Shown one piece after another: positions 6,072 through 13,695 of a stretch of 20,456 bases of DNA. The position numbers and the translations under genes are program-made. Each line of letters opens with the position of its first letter. The stretch's first letter is position 1. The stretch comes from Chloroflexota bacterium. GTDB lineage: Bacteria > Chloroflexota > Anaerolineae > UBA7937. The stretch is taken from the NCBI GenBank assembly GCA_003453555.1, contig DMLA01000017.1, forward strand, positions 1-20,456. The letters are read 5' to 3'. The notes under the pieces are model-generated. The model was not told the DNA's origin, searched no databases, and saw only the letters and a list, made by a program, of their open reading frames with translations.

Positions 6072-8912
6072 TTAAGACCAGAGAGCGGTGCATCTATCGC
6101 TCTCCACCACCGCCACCATCCCTCTCACCCGGAGGGTCTCCTGGGAGAGTATGGTGGCTGCACGGCCCGCCGCTCCCTGGGCCTGGACGATAGCCTCGCT
6201 TACCAGTTTGGGGTAGTGGGCTGCGCCGGCCAGAAAGATGCCATCGGTGGCGAAATCCAAGGGTCGCAACTTGACATGGGCTTCCAGGAAGAAGCCATCA
6301 AGGTCCAAGGGCACCTTCAGGGTTGAGGCCAACTCTTTGACCCCTTCGGAAGGGAGGGTTGCTGTGCTGAGAACCACGAGATCAGGATAGAGGACGATCT
6401 CCTCTTCCAAAGCCTCTTCATAGCAGGTGACCCTAAGATCGCCGCCCTCATTTTGTAACCGGGGCTCCCTCTCATCATCATACCTCAGGAAGATGATCCC
6501 TTTCCTCCTAGCCTTCTCGTACTCTCGTTCCAGAAAGCCGTAGGTGCGTAGATCCTTATGGAGGATATAAACCTTGGTCGAAGGATTCAATTCCTTTATC
6601 TGCAGGGCGTTCTCTACAGCCACGGCGCAGCAGATACGGCTGCAGTACCCTATTTGCGCTATAGGGGGGACACACTGGATCATCACTACTTCCTTGGCCT
6701 GAGCCACCTTCCCCGGCTCCTGTACTATCAACTCCTCTAGTTCACCCTGGGTTAACACCCTTTCATCTTGGCCGTAGAGATATTCGCTCCCCCGATAATC
6801 GCGACCCCCGGTGGCCACAACGATCGCCCCATGATGAATAACCTCTATCTTTCCCTTCTCCTCCAGCCGAGAGGAAAAATTGCCGATAAACCCCGTGGTC
6901 TCCACCAACCTCGTCTCCTTGTGGATGGTTATCAAATCATGGTTCTCCACGCGGGAGACGAGATCTTGCAGGTAAGCCTGAGGGTCGGAGCCGTAGATGT
7001 CATAGTGGACGCGGCGGAGGTTTCCCCCCAGCCTCTCACTCGCTTCCACCAGATGGACGGGGAAACCCTGCTCGGCCAGGGAGAGGGCAGCGTTCATCCC
7101 CGCCACTCCACCCCCGATCACCAGGCCCGACCGCTCTATGGGCAACTCCGTCCAATGGAGGGGTTCCAAAGCCGCAGCCCGAGCCACCGACATGCGCACC
7201 AAATCTTTCGCCTTCTCCGTGGCCCCCTTCCGGTCACAGGAGTGTACCCAGGAACACTGGCTACGGATATTGGCCATCTGGAAGAGATAGGGGTTAAGCC
7301 CTGCTTGGCGGATAGTTTCCTGAAAGATCGCCTGATGGGTGCGGGGGGTACAAGCGGCCACGACCACTCGATTTAAGCGCTGCTCCTTTATCCTCTCTTT
7401 GATGATCTCCGCTGTATCCAAGGAGCAGGTATAGAGGTTATCCTCGGCATGGGTTACATAAGGGAGGATCTTGGCGTAAGCGGTGACCTCAGATACATCG
7501 AGGAAGCCCGCTATATTGGAGCCGCAATGACAGACGAAGACCCCGATGCGAGGCTCCTCCCCAGAGACATCTCTCTCAGGAGGGTATTCAGACTCCACGG
7601 TGAGGGTACCTCGAGCGGTGGAGAGAAGTTCTCCTGCCTTGGCCGCTGCTGCGCTGGCCTCCGTTACCGTTTCCGGAATATCCTTGGGCTCCACAAAGGA
7701 ACCACAGGCGTAGACCCCCAAGCGACTGGTAGCCAGCGGGTCGAAAGTGGGGGTGAGACAGAAGCCATTTTCATCGAGGGCCAAACCCAATTTCTGCCCT
7801 AACTCTTTACTCTTCTCCGAGATCTCCATCCCCACGGAAAGGACAACTAGATCGTACCTCTCCTCCAAGAGGGTCCCATCCTCGGCCTCGTACCTAACGA
7901 TGAGATCCTTGGTTTTTGGCTCCTCCTTGAGAGAGGAGATACGACAACGGGTGTATTTCACCCCATACCTCTCCTTGGCCCGATGGTAATACTCCTCATA
8001 CCCCTTGCTGAAAGCCCGCATATCCATCATGAAGATCTGGATCTCGGTGTCCGGCTCATGCTCCTTGGCCATGATCGCCTCTTTGGTGGCGTACATGCAA
8101 CAGACGCTGGAGCAGTAGTCGTGGTTCTGGTCTCGGGAGCCGATGCATTGCAAGAAGGCTATCTTCTTTGGCCTCCTTCCGTCGGAGGGGCGCTGAATAT
8201 GGCCAGCCGTGGGCCCAGAGGCGGAAAGCATCCGCTCGAACTGGAGGCTGGTTACTACATTGGGGTAGCGACCGAAGCCGAACTCGGCCGACTTTCGGGC
8301 ATCGTAGGGCTCATAGCCTGGCGCCAGAATCACCGACCCCACATCGAGTAACAGTTCCTGGGGTTTCTGGTCAAAATCGATAGCCTTCGGCTGACAAGCC
8401 TCCACGCAGGCTAAGGTGCATTTGCCCCGCTTGAGATAGAGGCAGGTCTCCCGATCAACGGTTGCCTTTAGGGGCACCGCTTGGGGGTAAGGGATATAGA
8501 TGGCTCCCCGCTTCTCCAACCCTTCTTCGAACTCTGAAGGGATCACCGTCCTTCGGACGCAAACACGAGCGCACTCCCCACAGCCGGTGCACTTCTCCAC
8601 ATCCACATAGCGGGGATGGACGACCACTTTGGCCTTGAAGTTACCGGCCTGACCCTCCAAGCCCACCAGTTCCGCATCGGTGAGGATCTCGATATCCCGA
8701 TGGCGACCACATTCCACCAATTTAGGAGAGAGGATACACATGGCGCAGTCGTTGGTGGGGAAGGTCTTATCCAGTTGCGCCATGTGGCCCCCGATGGCCG
8801 GCTTGGCCTCGACGAGATAGACCTTGAAGCGGGCCGCGGCCAAATCCAAGGCAGCCTGGATGCCACCGATACCACCGCCCACCACCATGACGGCGCCCGT
8901 TCTATCTGCCAC
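6072..8912 (-). CDS. Tandem HdrA-like flavoprotein (two FAD modules, 946 aa)
   Basis: This protein has two HdrA-type modules. Module 1 (about 1-440) has an FAD site VVGGGIGGIQAALDLA at 10-25, an inserted ferredoxin-like region with Cys108/111/114/118 and Cys157/165/169/173, and the LQCIGSRDQNHDYCSSVCC segment. Module 2 (about 455-946) has the HdrA N-terminal cysteine domain (VCHCGSNIAG, Cys461/463, then AACTPRTH and SWVHSC) and a second FAD site LVIGGGVAG near 597, with no ferredoxin insert. In HdrA enzymes such modules split or pass electrons between ferredoxin, an electron input partner and HdrBC. The C-terminus ends at VESDRCTALWS, just where HdrA proteins normally begin a C-terminal ferredoxin, so that module is absent. 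Start is a GTG at 8910-8912 after a G-rich ribosome site. The likely role is the electron-input subunit for MetV/MetF with the HdrC-HdrB fusion. Bifurcation is possible but cannot be shown from sequence. Confidence 0.88.
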   Translation of the reverse strand: MADRTGAVMVVGGGIGGIQAALDLAAARFKVYLVEAKPAIGGHMAQLDKTFPTNDCAMCILSPKLVECGRHRDIEILTDAELVGLEGQAGNFKAKVVVHPRYVDVEKCTGCGECARVCVRRTVIPSEFEEGLEKRGAIYIPYPQAVPLKATVDRETCLYLKRGKCTLACVEACQPKAIDFDQKPQELLLDVGSVILAPGYEPYDARKSAEFGFGRYPNVVTSLQFERMLSASGPTAGHIQRPSDGRRPKKIAFLQCIGSRDQNHDYCSSVCCMYATKEAIMAKEHEPDTEIQIFMMDMRAFSKGYEEYYHRAKERYGVKYTRCRISSLKEEPKTKDLIVRYEAEDGTLLEERYDLVVLSVGMEISEKSKELGQKLGLALDENGFCLTPTFDPLATSRLGVYACGSFVEPKDIPETVTEASAAAAKAGELLSTARGTLTVESEYPPERDVSGEEPRIGVFVCHCGSNIAGFLDVSEVTAYAKILPYVTHAEDNLYTCSLDTAEIIKERIKEQRLNRVVVAACTPRTHQAIFQETIRQAGLNPYLFQMANIRSQCSWVHSCDRKGATEKAKDLVRMSVARAAALEPLHWTELPIERSGLVIGGGVAGMNAALSLAEQGFPVHLVEASERLGGNLRRVHYDIYGSDPQAYLQDLVSRVENHDLITIHKETRLVETTGFIGNFSSRLEEKGKIEVIHHGAIVVATGGRDYRGSEYLYGQDERVLTQGELEELIVQEPGKVAQAKEVVMIQCVPPIAQIGYCSRICCAVAVENALQIKELNPSTKVYILHKDLRTYGFLEREYEKARRKGIIFLRYDDEREPRLQNEGGDLRVTCYEEALEEEIVLYPDLVVLSTATLPSEGVKELASTLKVPLDLDGFFLEAHVKLRPLDFATDGIFLAGAAHYPKLVSEAIVQAQGAAGRAATILSQETLRVRGMVAVVESDRCTALWS

Positions 8913-8940
8913 GCAACCACCCCCAGCAGAGCCTCACCTG

Positions 8941-10278
8941 CTACTCCTCTGGAGCCGGAGGGATGAACCCCTCTTCCATCAAAAGTTGGGTCTCCTCTCG
9001 GGCTCGCTTTATGAGGGTAGAGGCTCGCTCATAAAGTTCCTCTTCGCTCAGTTTCAGCCGCGCCACCCCTTGCTCCTGGGCCTTCATAGCCACGGCCACC
9101 GCCTCCCGAGGGAAGACCTCCCAATCGTCCATGGTGGGGATGAGGTAATCCTCGCTGATCCCCCTATCCTCAGCGGTCTTGGCCAACTCGTAAGCCGCGG
9201 CGATACACATCTCATCGGTGATGGTCCGGGCCCTCACATCGAGTGTGCCCCGGAAGATGCCGGGGAAGCCCAAGGAGTTGTTCACCTGGTTAGGGAAGTC
9301 GGAGCGGCCGGTAGCCACCACCCTGGCCCCCGCCTCCTTTGCCTCCCAAGGCCAGATCTCGGGAATGGGGTTGGCGCAGGCGAAGACGATAGGATCAGGT
9401 GCCATCTCGGCGATCCATTCCTTCTTGATGGTATCCGGCCCCGGCTTGGAGAGGGCGATAACCACATCGGCCCCCTTCATCGCCTCAGGGATCCCACCCA
9501 CGACATCTTCTTCATTAGTCTTGAGGCAGATCTCCCACTTCTCTTTGTGGGTCTCCTTCAGTTCTCTTCTCCCTTTATGAAGCGTCCCCTTGCTGTCGCA
9601 CATGATGATCTTCTTAGGGTCGACCCCCGCAGCCATTATCACCCTAGCCACAGCGATGTTGGCGCCTCCAGCCCCGATCATGGCCACCTTCACCTGGTCG
9701 ATCTTCTTTCCCACCAACTTCAGGCCGTTGATCAGCCCCGCCAGGGTAACCGCTGCTGTCCCTTGCTGGTCGTCATGCCAGACCGGGATATCCATCTCTC
9801 GCCGCAGGGTATCTAAGATATGGAAACACTTAGGCTGGGCGATATCCTCCAGGTTTATGCCTCCGAAGGAGGGCTGCAGCCATTTGACGGCAGTGATGAT
9901 CTCCTCAGGCTCCTTCGTATCGAGACAGATAGGGATAGCATCCACCCCTCCCAAATACTTGAAGATGAGCGCTTTCCCTTCCATCACTGGCAACCCCGCC
10001 TCGGGCCCTATGTCTCCCAGCCCCAAGATGCGAGTCCCATCGCTGACCACAGCCACGGTGTTCCATTTGTTGGTATACTCGTAGACCAACTCCTTATCCT
10101 CGGCGATAGCCCGACAAGGCGCAGCCACACCAGGGGTATACCAGATGGCGAAATCGTTGAAATCGCGTATCACACACTTGGAGACCATCTCGATCTTCCC
10201 CTTATAGTAGGGGTGTAACCGCATGGCATCCTGGGCCGGCTTCTTGGCTTTGGCCAAAAGTTCCTCTTTATTAAGCAT
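8941..10278 (-). CDS. Malic enzyme (malate dehydrogenase, decarboxylating)
   Basis: The product (445 aa) catalyses oxidative decarboxylation of malate to pyruvate, or the reverse CO2-fixing reaction, with NAD(P). Visible landmarks are the catalytic tyrosine in FAIWYTPGVAAP (Tyr47), the catalytic lysine in GLPVMEGKALIFK (Lys102), the metal ligands in GINLEDIAQPKCF (Glu144, Asp145) and VWHDDQQGTA (Asp169/170), the Rossmann loop MIGAGGANIAVA (about 200-211), and the C-terminal ANPIPEIWP and NNSLGFPGIFRG motifs. The length fits the short bacterial/archaeal form, without the phosphotransacetylase domain of MaeB. It sits 2 nt after acsE and 28 nt before the HdrA-like gene. Pyruvate made from acetyl-CoA could feed it, so it may link the pathway to C4 acids. 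It is not a standard member of such operons. Direction and cofactor are inference. Confidence 0.95.
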   Translation of the reverse strand: MLNKEELLAKAKKPAQDAMRLHPYYKGKIEMVSKCVIRDFNDFAIWYTPGVAAPCRAIAEDKELVYEYTNKWNTVAVVSDGTRILGLGDIGPEAGLPVMEGKALIFKYLGGVDAIPICLDTKEPEEIITAVKWLQPSFGGINLEDIAQPKCFHILDTLRREMDIPVWHDDQQGTAAVTLAGLINGLKLVGKKIDQVKVAMIGAGGANIAVARVIMAAGVDPKKIIMCDSKGTLHKGRRELKETHKEKWEICLKTNEEDVVGGIPEAMKGADVVIALSKPGPDTIKKEWIAEMAPDPIVFACANPIPEIWPWEAKEAGARVVATGRSDFPNQVNNSLGFPGIFRGTLDVRARTITDEMCIAAAYELAKTAEDRGISEDYLIPTMDDWEVFPREAVAVAMKAQEQGVARLKLSEEELYERASTLIKRAREETQLLMEEGFIPPAPEE

Positions 10279-10280
10279 CT

Positions 10281-11198
10281 CTACACCCTCAGATAGGAAT
10301 CGGCGTAGATCACCTTGTTCTCTAGGATCTGCACCGTCTTATAGATAGCCACCTGCTCTGGATCGCTCATATCCACATCATCGGGGCTCAATTCCCCCAT
10401 GGAGGCTACAGCGTCGTAGAGGCGCAGAAGCAGCCGCCCCACCGGGGTCGAATCATCCCTCTCCTCCACCATGCGGATGAACTCCCAGAGCCTCTTATCC
10501 AAGGGGTCGGCGATGGCCGCATCGAGACCGGCCGCCATGAGCATCACCAGATAGGTGCAGTTGATAAGGCTTCGACCTTCGTGAGGGACGCCGTTGGAGA
10601 CATTAGAAAGCCCCACTATCGTCCTGGGGGGAGGGTCGGAGACCTGCTTCAGAAAACGCACCGTCTCCACCGCCTGTAGGGCGTACTCCTGCATCCCGGA
10701 GACAGTTAGGATAAGGGGGTCGAAGTAGATATCTTCCATGGAGAGCCCTACCTCCATGATGCGAGGCATCAGGACCTCCAAGGCCACATTTATCCGCTCC
10801 TCGGCGGTGGGCAGTATATTCTTACCCATGCAGAGAGCGATCAGTTTGGCGTTATATTTGGCCGCCAAGGGTGGCATGGTCTCCAGTCGCTCAGGGGCTG
10901 CCGAAGCGGAGTTGACGATAGCCCGCTTCTTAGCCCGTTTTAGACCGGCCTCCATGGCCGCTACGTTGGTGGTATCCAAGGAGAGGGGAAGATCGACTAC
11001 CTCTTGGACGGTATCTACCATCCACCCCATCACCTCGGGGCCAGCCTTCTTCTGGGGGCCTACATTCAATTCCAAGGCGTGGGCCCCCGCTTTCGCTTGG
11101 CGGAGCGCCAGTTCTTGGATGTAACCCTTCTCCCTGTTGGCGATGGCGTTTTTCACTTTGGGGGAGATGATATGGATGCACTCACCCACTATTTCCAT
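10281..11198 (-). CDS. acsE: Methyl-THF:corrinoid iron-sulfur protein methyltransferase
   Basis: AcsE moves the methyl group from methyl-THF to the cobalt of the AcsCD corrinoid protein. From the ATG at 11196-11198 the protein starts MEIVGECIHI, aligning directly with the N-terminus remembered for the Moorella enzyme. Its pterin-site residues then fall at the same numbers: Asp75 (LSLDTTN), Asn96 (IVNSAS), Asp160 (YFDPLIL) and Asn199 (GLSNVSNG). A more upstream ATG at 11205-11207 is only 1 nt from the AAGGAGG site (11209-11215) and is less likely. At 305 residues it is about 43 longer than the 262-residue Moorella protein. The extra length is internal (about residues 238-284), between AAIADPLDK and the C-terminal YKTVQILENK. 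It lies 78 nt after acsC and 2 nt before malic enzyme. Confidence 0.95.
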   Translation of the reverse strand: MEIVGECIHIISPKVKNAIANREKGYIQELALRQAKAGAHALELNVGPQKKAGPEVMGWMVDTVQEVVDLPLSLDTTNVAAMEAGLKRAKKRAIVNSASAAPERLETMPPLAAKYNAKLIALCMGKNILPTAEERINVALEVLMPRIMEVGLSMEDIYFDPLILTVSGMQEYALQAVETVRFLKQVSDPPPRTIVGLSNVSNGVPHEGRSLINCTYLVMLMAAGLDAAIADPLDKRLWEFIRMVEERDDSTPVGRLLLRLYDAVASMGELSPDDVDMSDPEQVAIYKTVQILENKVIYADSYLRV

Positions 11199-11246
11199 CT
11201 TACTCATACCTCCTTATCGGTGCTCCAAGCGCGGCCGGTACCAAAA

Positions 11247-11259
11247 TGGCCCTGGGCCA
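11247..11259. other. Short inverted repeat in the acsC-acsE gap
   Basis: TGGCCC (11247-11252) and GGGCCA (11254-11259) form a perfect 6-bp palindrome around one base, in the 78-nt spacer between acsC and acsE. A loop of one base is too tight for a simple RNA hairpin, so a protein-binding site is as plausible as an RNA signal. The element may also be chance in GC-rich DNA. Confidence 0.3.
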
Positions 11260-11276
11260 GAAGAGTGCGACTCGTC

Positions 11277-12614
11277 TTAGGGCTTCCAAATCTTGAGGTA
11301 AGCGGGAAGGTCCACCGCCTCACGAGGCCCTACCAAGATCTCCCAGCCGGGGAGCTCATCTTCTAGCTCGCCGGATAGCACGGCCACAGCGCCGGGGATA
11401 GTCAGTTTCCTATGACTTACCTTCTCCTCGATGCCCGTGGTCTTGACCGTCTTGGCGATCTTATCAGCGTCGAACTTGCCGGCCGCCCAGCCGGTGAGGA
11501 CGCTCATCCCCTCAGAGTCGGCCACCAGAAGCCAGGAAGGTATACCACTCCCCTCCACCTCATTGGCTACACTGAAGTAAGTGATGGAGAAATTGGTGGT
11601 GATCAGGAGCGGGGAATCGGGGGCTGGCTTCCCGAACTCGTAGATGCCCGGGGTAACCTGGATCGGCTCGCGAGGGTCGGTGTAGATATTCTGTCGTAGA
11701 GTGAGGAGGGGATAAGCCAAGGCGGGGTCGAAATTGTCCACCACCACGAAACCCGCATACTTGGCGATATGCTGGCCGGCCAGGATAGCCTCCTCCTCTG
11801 GAGAGCTCGCCCCCTCGCCGGGGAAAGCGATAAGGGGAAAGCCGAGAGGCCTAAAATTCTTCTGCAGGGCCAAGCGGCGGATATGGGTGAAGGTCACTAA
11901 ACAATCGTTAAGACCTCGGCAACCTGGGTCTAAGACCAGATCTTCTACGCCGGCACCCCTTACTTTCTCCACCAACTCCACCAAAGGTTCTAGCCCGGAA
12001 GCCCGAACCGCCAAGGGGGCTTGGTGGCTCTTGGCTAACTCACTCATAGTCTCCCAGTTCCCCTCATCGGCGGCGTAGATAAGGGGTTTTACACTCTTGG
12101 CTAGAGCCGCCTCCATGGCCCCGGGGTCAGAAGAGATAAGGATCAGAGGTAGGCCCATCTCCTTCACCCTCTCCACCGCTGAAGCGAAGACGGAGGCTTC
12201 GCCAGAGGCGTTCTCCACGGCTAAGCCGTCGAAGCGGAGTTCTAGGCCCACATACTCCACGAAGTAGTCAGCCACCTCCCGAGCCCTCTTTTCGATCATA
12301 TCCATTGGCTGGGTATCCTTGACTCGCACCATGAGCCCCGGAGGGTGGAAGAAGGTCTTATCATGGCGGAAGAGTACCGTCTCGTTCCCCACCTCTACCT
12401 TCCTCTCGCCTGCACCTATGGTCACCAAGCGGATAGGAGGGGCGGCTGCGGCAGCCAGTTGGGTTTTCGCCTCCTCGGTCACATAAGGACAGGCTGCCAG
12501 TTCCGCCTGCTTGGCCGCCAACTTCATGGCGAAGGCCAAGCAAGTAGGGTATCCGCATTCCTTACAGTTGGTCTTGGGCAAAAGTTTATAGATATCCAAA
12601 CCCGTGAGAGCCAT
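11277..12614 (-). CDS. acsC: Corrinoid iron-sulfur protein, large subunit
   Basis: AcsC is the cobamide-binding, [4Fe-4S]-containing large subunit of the corrinoid iron-sulfur protein, which carries the methyl group from AcsE to the A-cluster of AcsB. The 445-residue length is close to the 446 remembered for Moorella. The N-terminal Fe-S motif is complete (Cys17, Cys20, Cys25, Cys42 in KTNCKECGYPTCLAF...ACPY). A TIM-barrel middle follows, and the C-terminal domain with YFSVANEVEGSGIPSWLLVADSEGMSVLTGWAAGK is the family's corrinoid-binding region. Start ATG at 12612-12614 follows a GGAGGGG site and is only 3 nt after the acsD stop, as expected for two subunits made in equal amounts. Confidence 0.96.
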   Translation of the reverse strand: MALTGLDIYKLLPKTNCKECGYPTCLAFAMKLAAKQAELAACPYVTEEAKTQLAAAAAPPIRLVTIGAGERKVEVGNETVLFRHDKTFFHPPGLMVRVKDTQPMDMIEKRAREVADYFVEYVGLELRFDGLAVENASGEASVFASAVERVKEMGLPLILISSDPGAMEAALAKSVKPLIYAADEGNWETMSELAKSHQAPLAVRASGLEPLVELVEKVRGAGVEDLVLDPGCRGLNDCLVTFTHIRRLALQKNFRPLGFPLIAFPGEGASSPEEEAILAGQHIAKYAGFVVVDNFDPALAYPLLTLRQNIYTDPREPIQVTPGIYEFGKPAPDSPLLITTNFSITYFSVANEVEGSGIPSWLLVADSEGMSVLTGWAAGKFDADKIAKTVKTTGIEEKVSHRKLTIPGAVAVLSGELEDELPGWEILVGPREAVDLPAYLKIWKP

Positions 12615-12617
12615 CCC

Positions 12618-13592
12618 TCACCCCTCCTTCATCCATAACTTATCTATCGCCTCTTTGACTAGGCGAACCGACTCCGGATGGCGCATCACCACTACATCGG
12701 CGCCCGCCTCGATGAGAGCAGTGGAGGTCATCGTCTCCCACATGATGGCCCGCTCCTCCCAATCGCCCCAGGCCTCAGGGACACCCTCTCCCACCTTGGC
12801 CTCCTTAGCCCGCCAGGCTTCCTCACCGGGGGTCACTAGGATCGGCTGCTGGGTCATGGTGTCGCCTTGGAGGGCCGCCAAACGAAGCCGCTCCATCACC
12901 GAATAGCCGTACTCGATCCCATACCCCAAAGCCCCCGTGGAGGGGTCCATCAGGATGCGATCCAAAGGCAGGCCCATATCGTGGATGAGGATGATCAGTT
13001 GCTTGGCTAGGTTCACATCCATGGGGGTACGGGAATCGACCAGGTGGCCATGGGCCAGGGCGGCGGCCACGATGGTGCGGTAGTTCTTCTCCTCGCAGAC
13101 CCCCAAGACCACCCTCTCCCCCGCTGCCTCCTCGGCCACGGCTACCAAGAGTTCGTTATCCTTATCCACCTGGCCCGGCCCGAAGACTAAGAGGGGCAGG
13201 CTGGTAGCCGAAAGCACCTTTCTCACCGCACTTTTGGCCTTCTCCGGCGTGTTCTCTTCCCCCTGGGCATCGTCGAGGCTAAGTCTTAGGAGTATGAGAT
13301 CTGCGCCCCTCTCCTCGGCCCTCTTGGCCCAAGCGGCAGGATCATCGATCACCTCCTCCCACACCTTAATCAGAAGAGGCGACCACTCCTCAGGCTTTTT
13401 GTCTTGTATCTCTATGGCGACGCGAGGCGGATGGGGAATCTCCCCCTCGAAATGGAGGAAGGGCAAAGTCGCTTCCCCGCCCACGGTCACGGTTCGGGAG
13501 CGGCTTCCTCCCTCATCCTTGGTAGCACCAAAGGTGACCTCGCGCACCCTACCACTCCACTTCTGAACCGGAATCTCAACTTTTTCTGCCAT
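12618..13592 (-). CDS. acsD: Corrinoid iron-sulfur protein, small subunit
   Basis: AcsD pairs with AcsC to form the corrinoid iron-sulfur protein and caps the cobamide. It is a TIM barrel related to methyltransferases but binds no metal. The 324-residue length matches the family (323 in Moorella). Recognisable segments are PVQKWSGRVREVTFGAT at the N-terminus, PRVAIEIQDKKPEEWSP, the barrel strand ADLILLRL, MDPSTGALGYGIEYGYSVMERLRLAAL in the middle and GADVVVMRHPESVRLVKEAI at the end. The ATG at 13590-13592 has GAGGAG 6 nt upstream. It is separated from acsB by 103 nt, the widest gap inside the long series, which holds a possible hairpin, and it is followed almost directly by acsC. Confidence 0.95.
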   Translation of the reverse strand: MAEKVEIPVQKWSGRVREVTFGATKDEGGSRSRTVTVGGEATLPFLHFEGEIPHPPRVAIEIQDKKPEEWSPLLIKVWEEVIDDPAAWAKRAEERGADLILLRLSLDDAQGEENTPEKAKSAVRKVLSATSLPLLVFGPGQVDKDNELLVAVAEEAAGERVVLGVCEEKNYRTIVAAALAHGHLVDSRTPMDVNLAKQLIILIHDMGLPLDRILMDPSTGALGYGIEYGYSVMERLRLAALQGDTMTQQPILVTPGEEAWRAKEAKVGEGVPEAWGDWEERAIMWETMTSTALIEAGADVVVMRHPESVRLVKEAIDKLWMKEG

Positions 13593-13636
13593 ATAGCGCT
13601 CCTCTATCGGTTAGGGGAAAAGGGAGCCTCACCTCC

Positions 13637-13657
13637 ACCAAAGGCGCGCCCCCTGGT
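13637..13657 (-). other. Possible mRNA hairpin between acsB and acsD
   Basis: On the minus strand, ACCAGGGG pairs with CCTTTGGT (six Watson-Crick pairs and two G-U pairs) around a GCGCG loop. It contains the palindrome GGCGCGCC. It lies in the 103-nt acsB-acsD spacer, the longest inside the series, where a processing or partial-termination signal could set the ratio of AcsB to AcsDC. No T tract follows, so simple termination is unlikely. Confidence 0.3.
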
Positions 13658-13695
13658 AGCCACGGACTCCGACTTCCTTAACCCTCTCCTTTCGC

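Noticed and set aside
8824..9816. Long plus-strand open frame (330 codons) antisense to malic enzyme and the hdrA start
   Set aside because: It mirrors codon structure of well-identified minus-strand genes, is rich in His, Pro, Arg and Leu, and shows no family motif.
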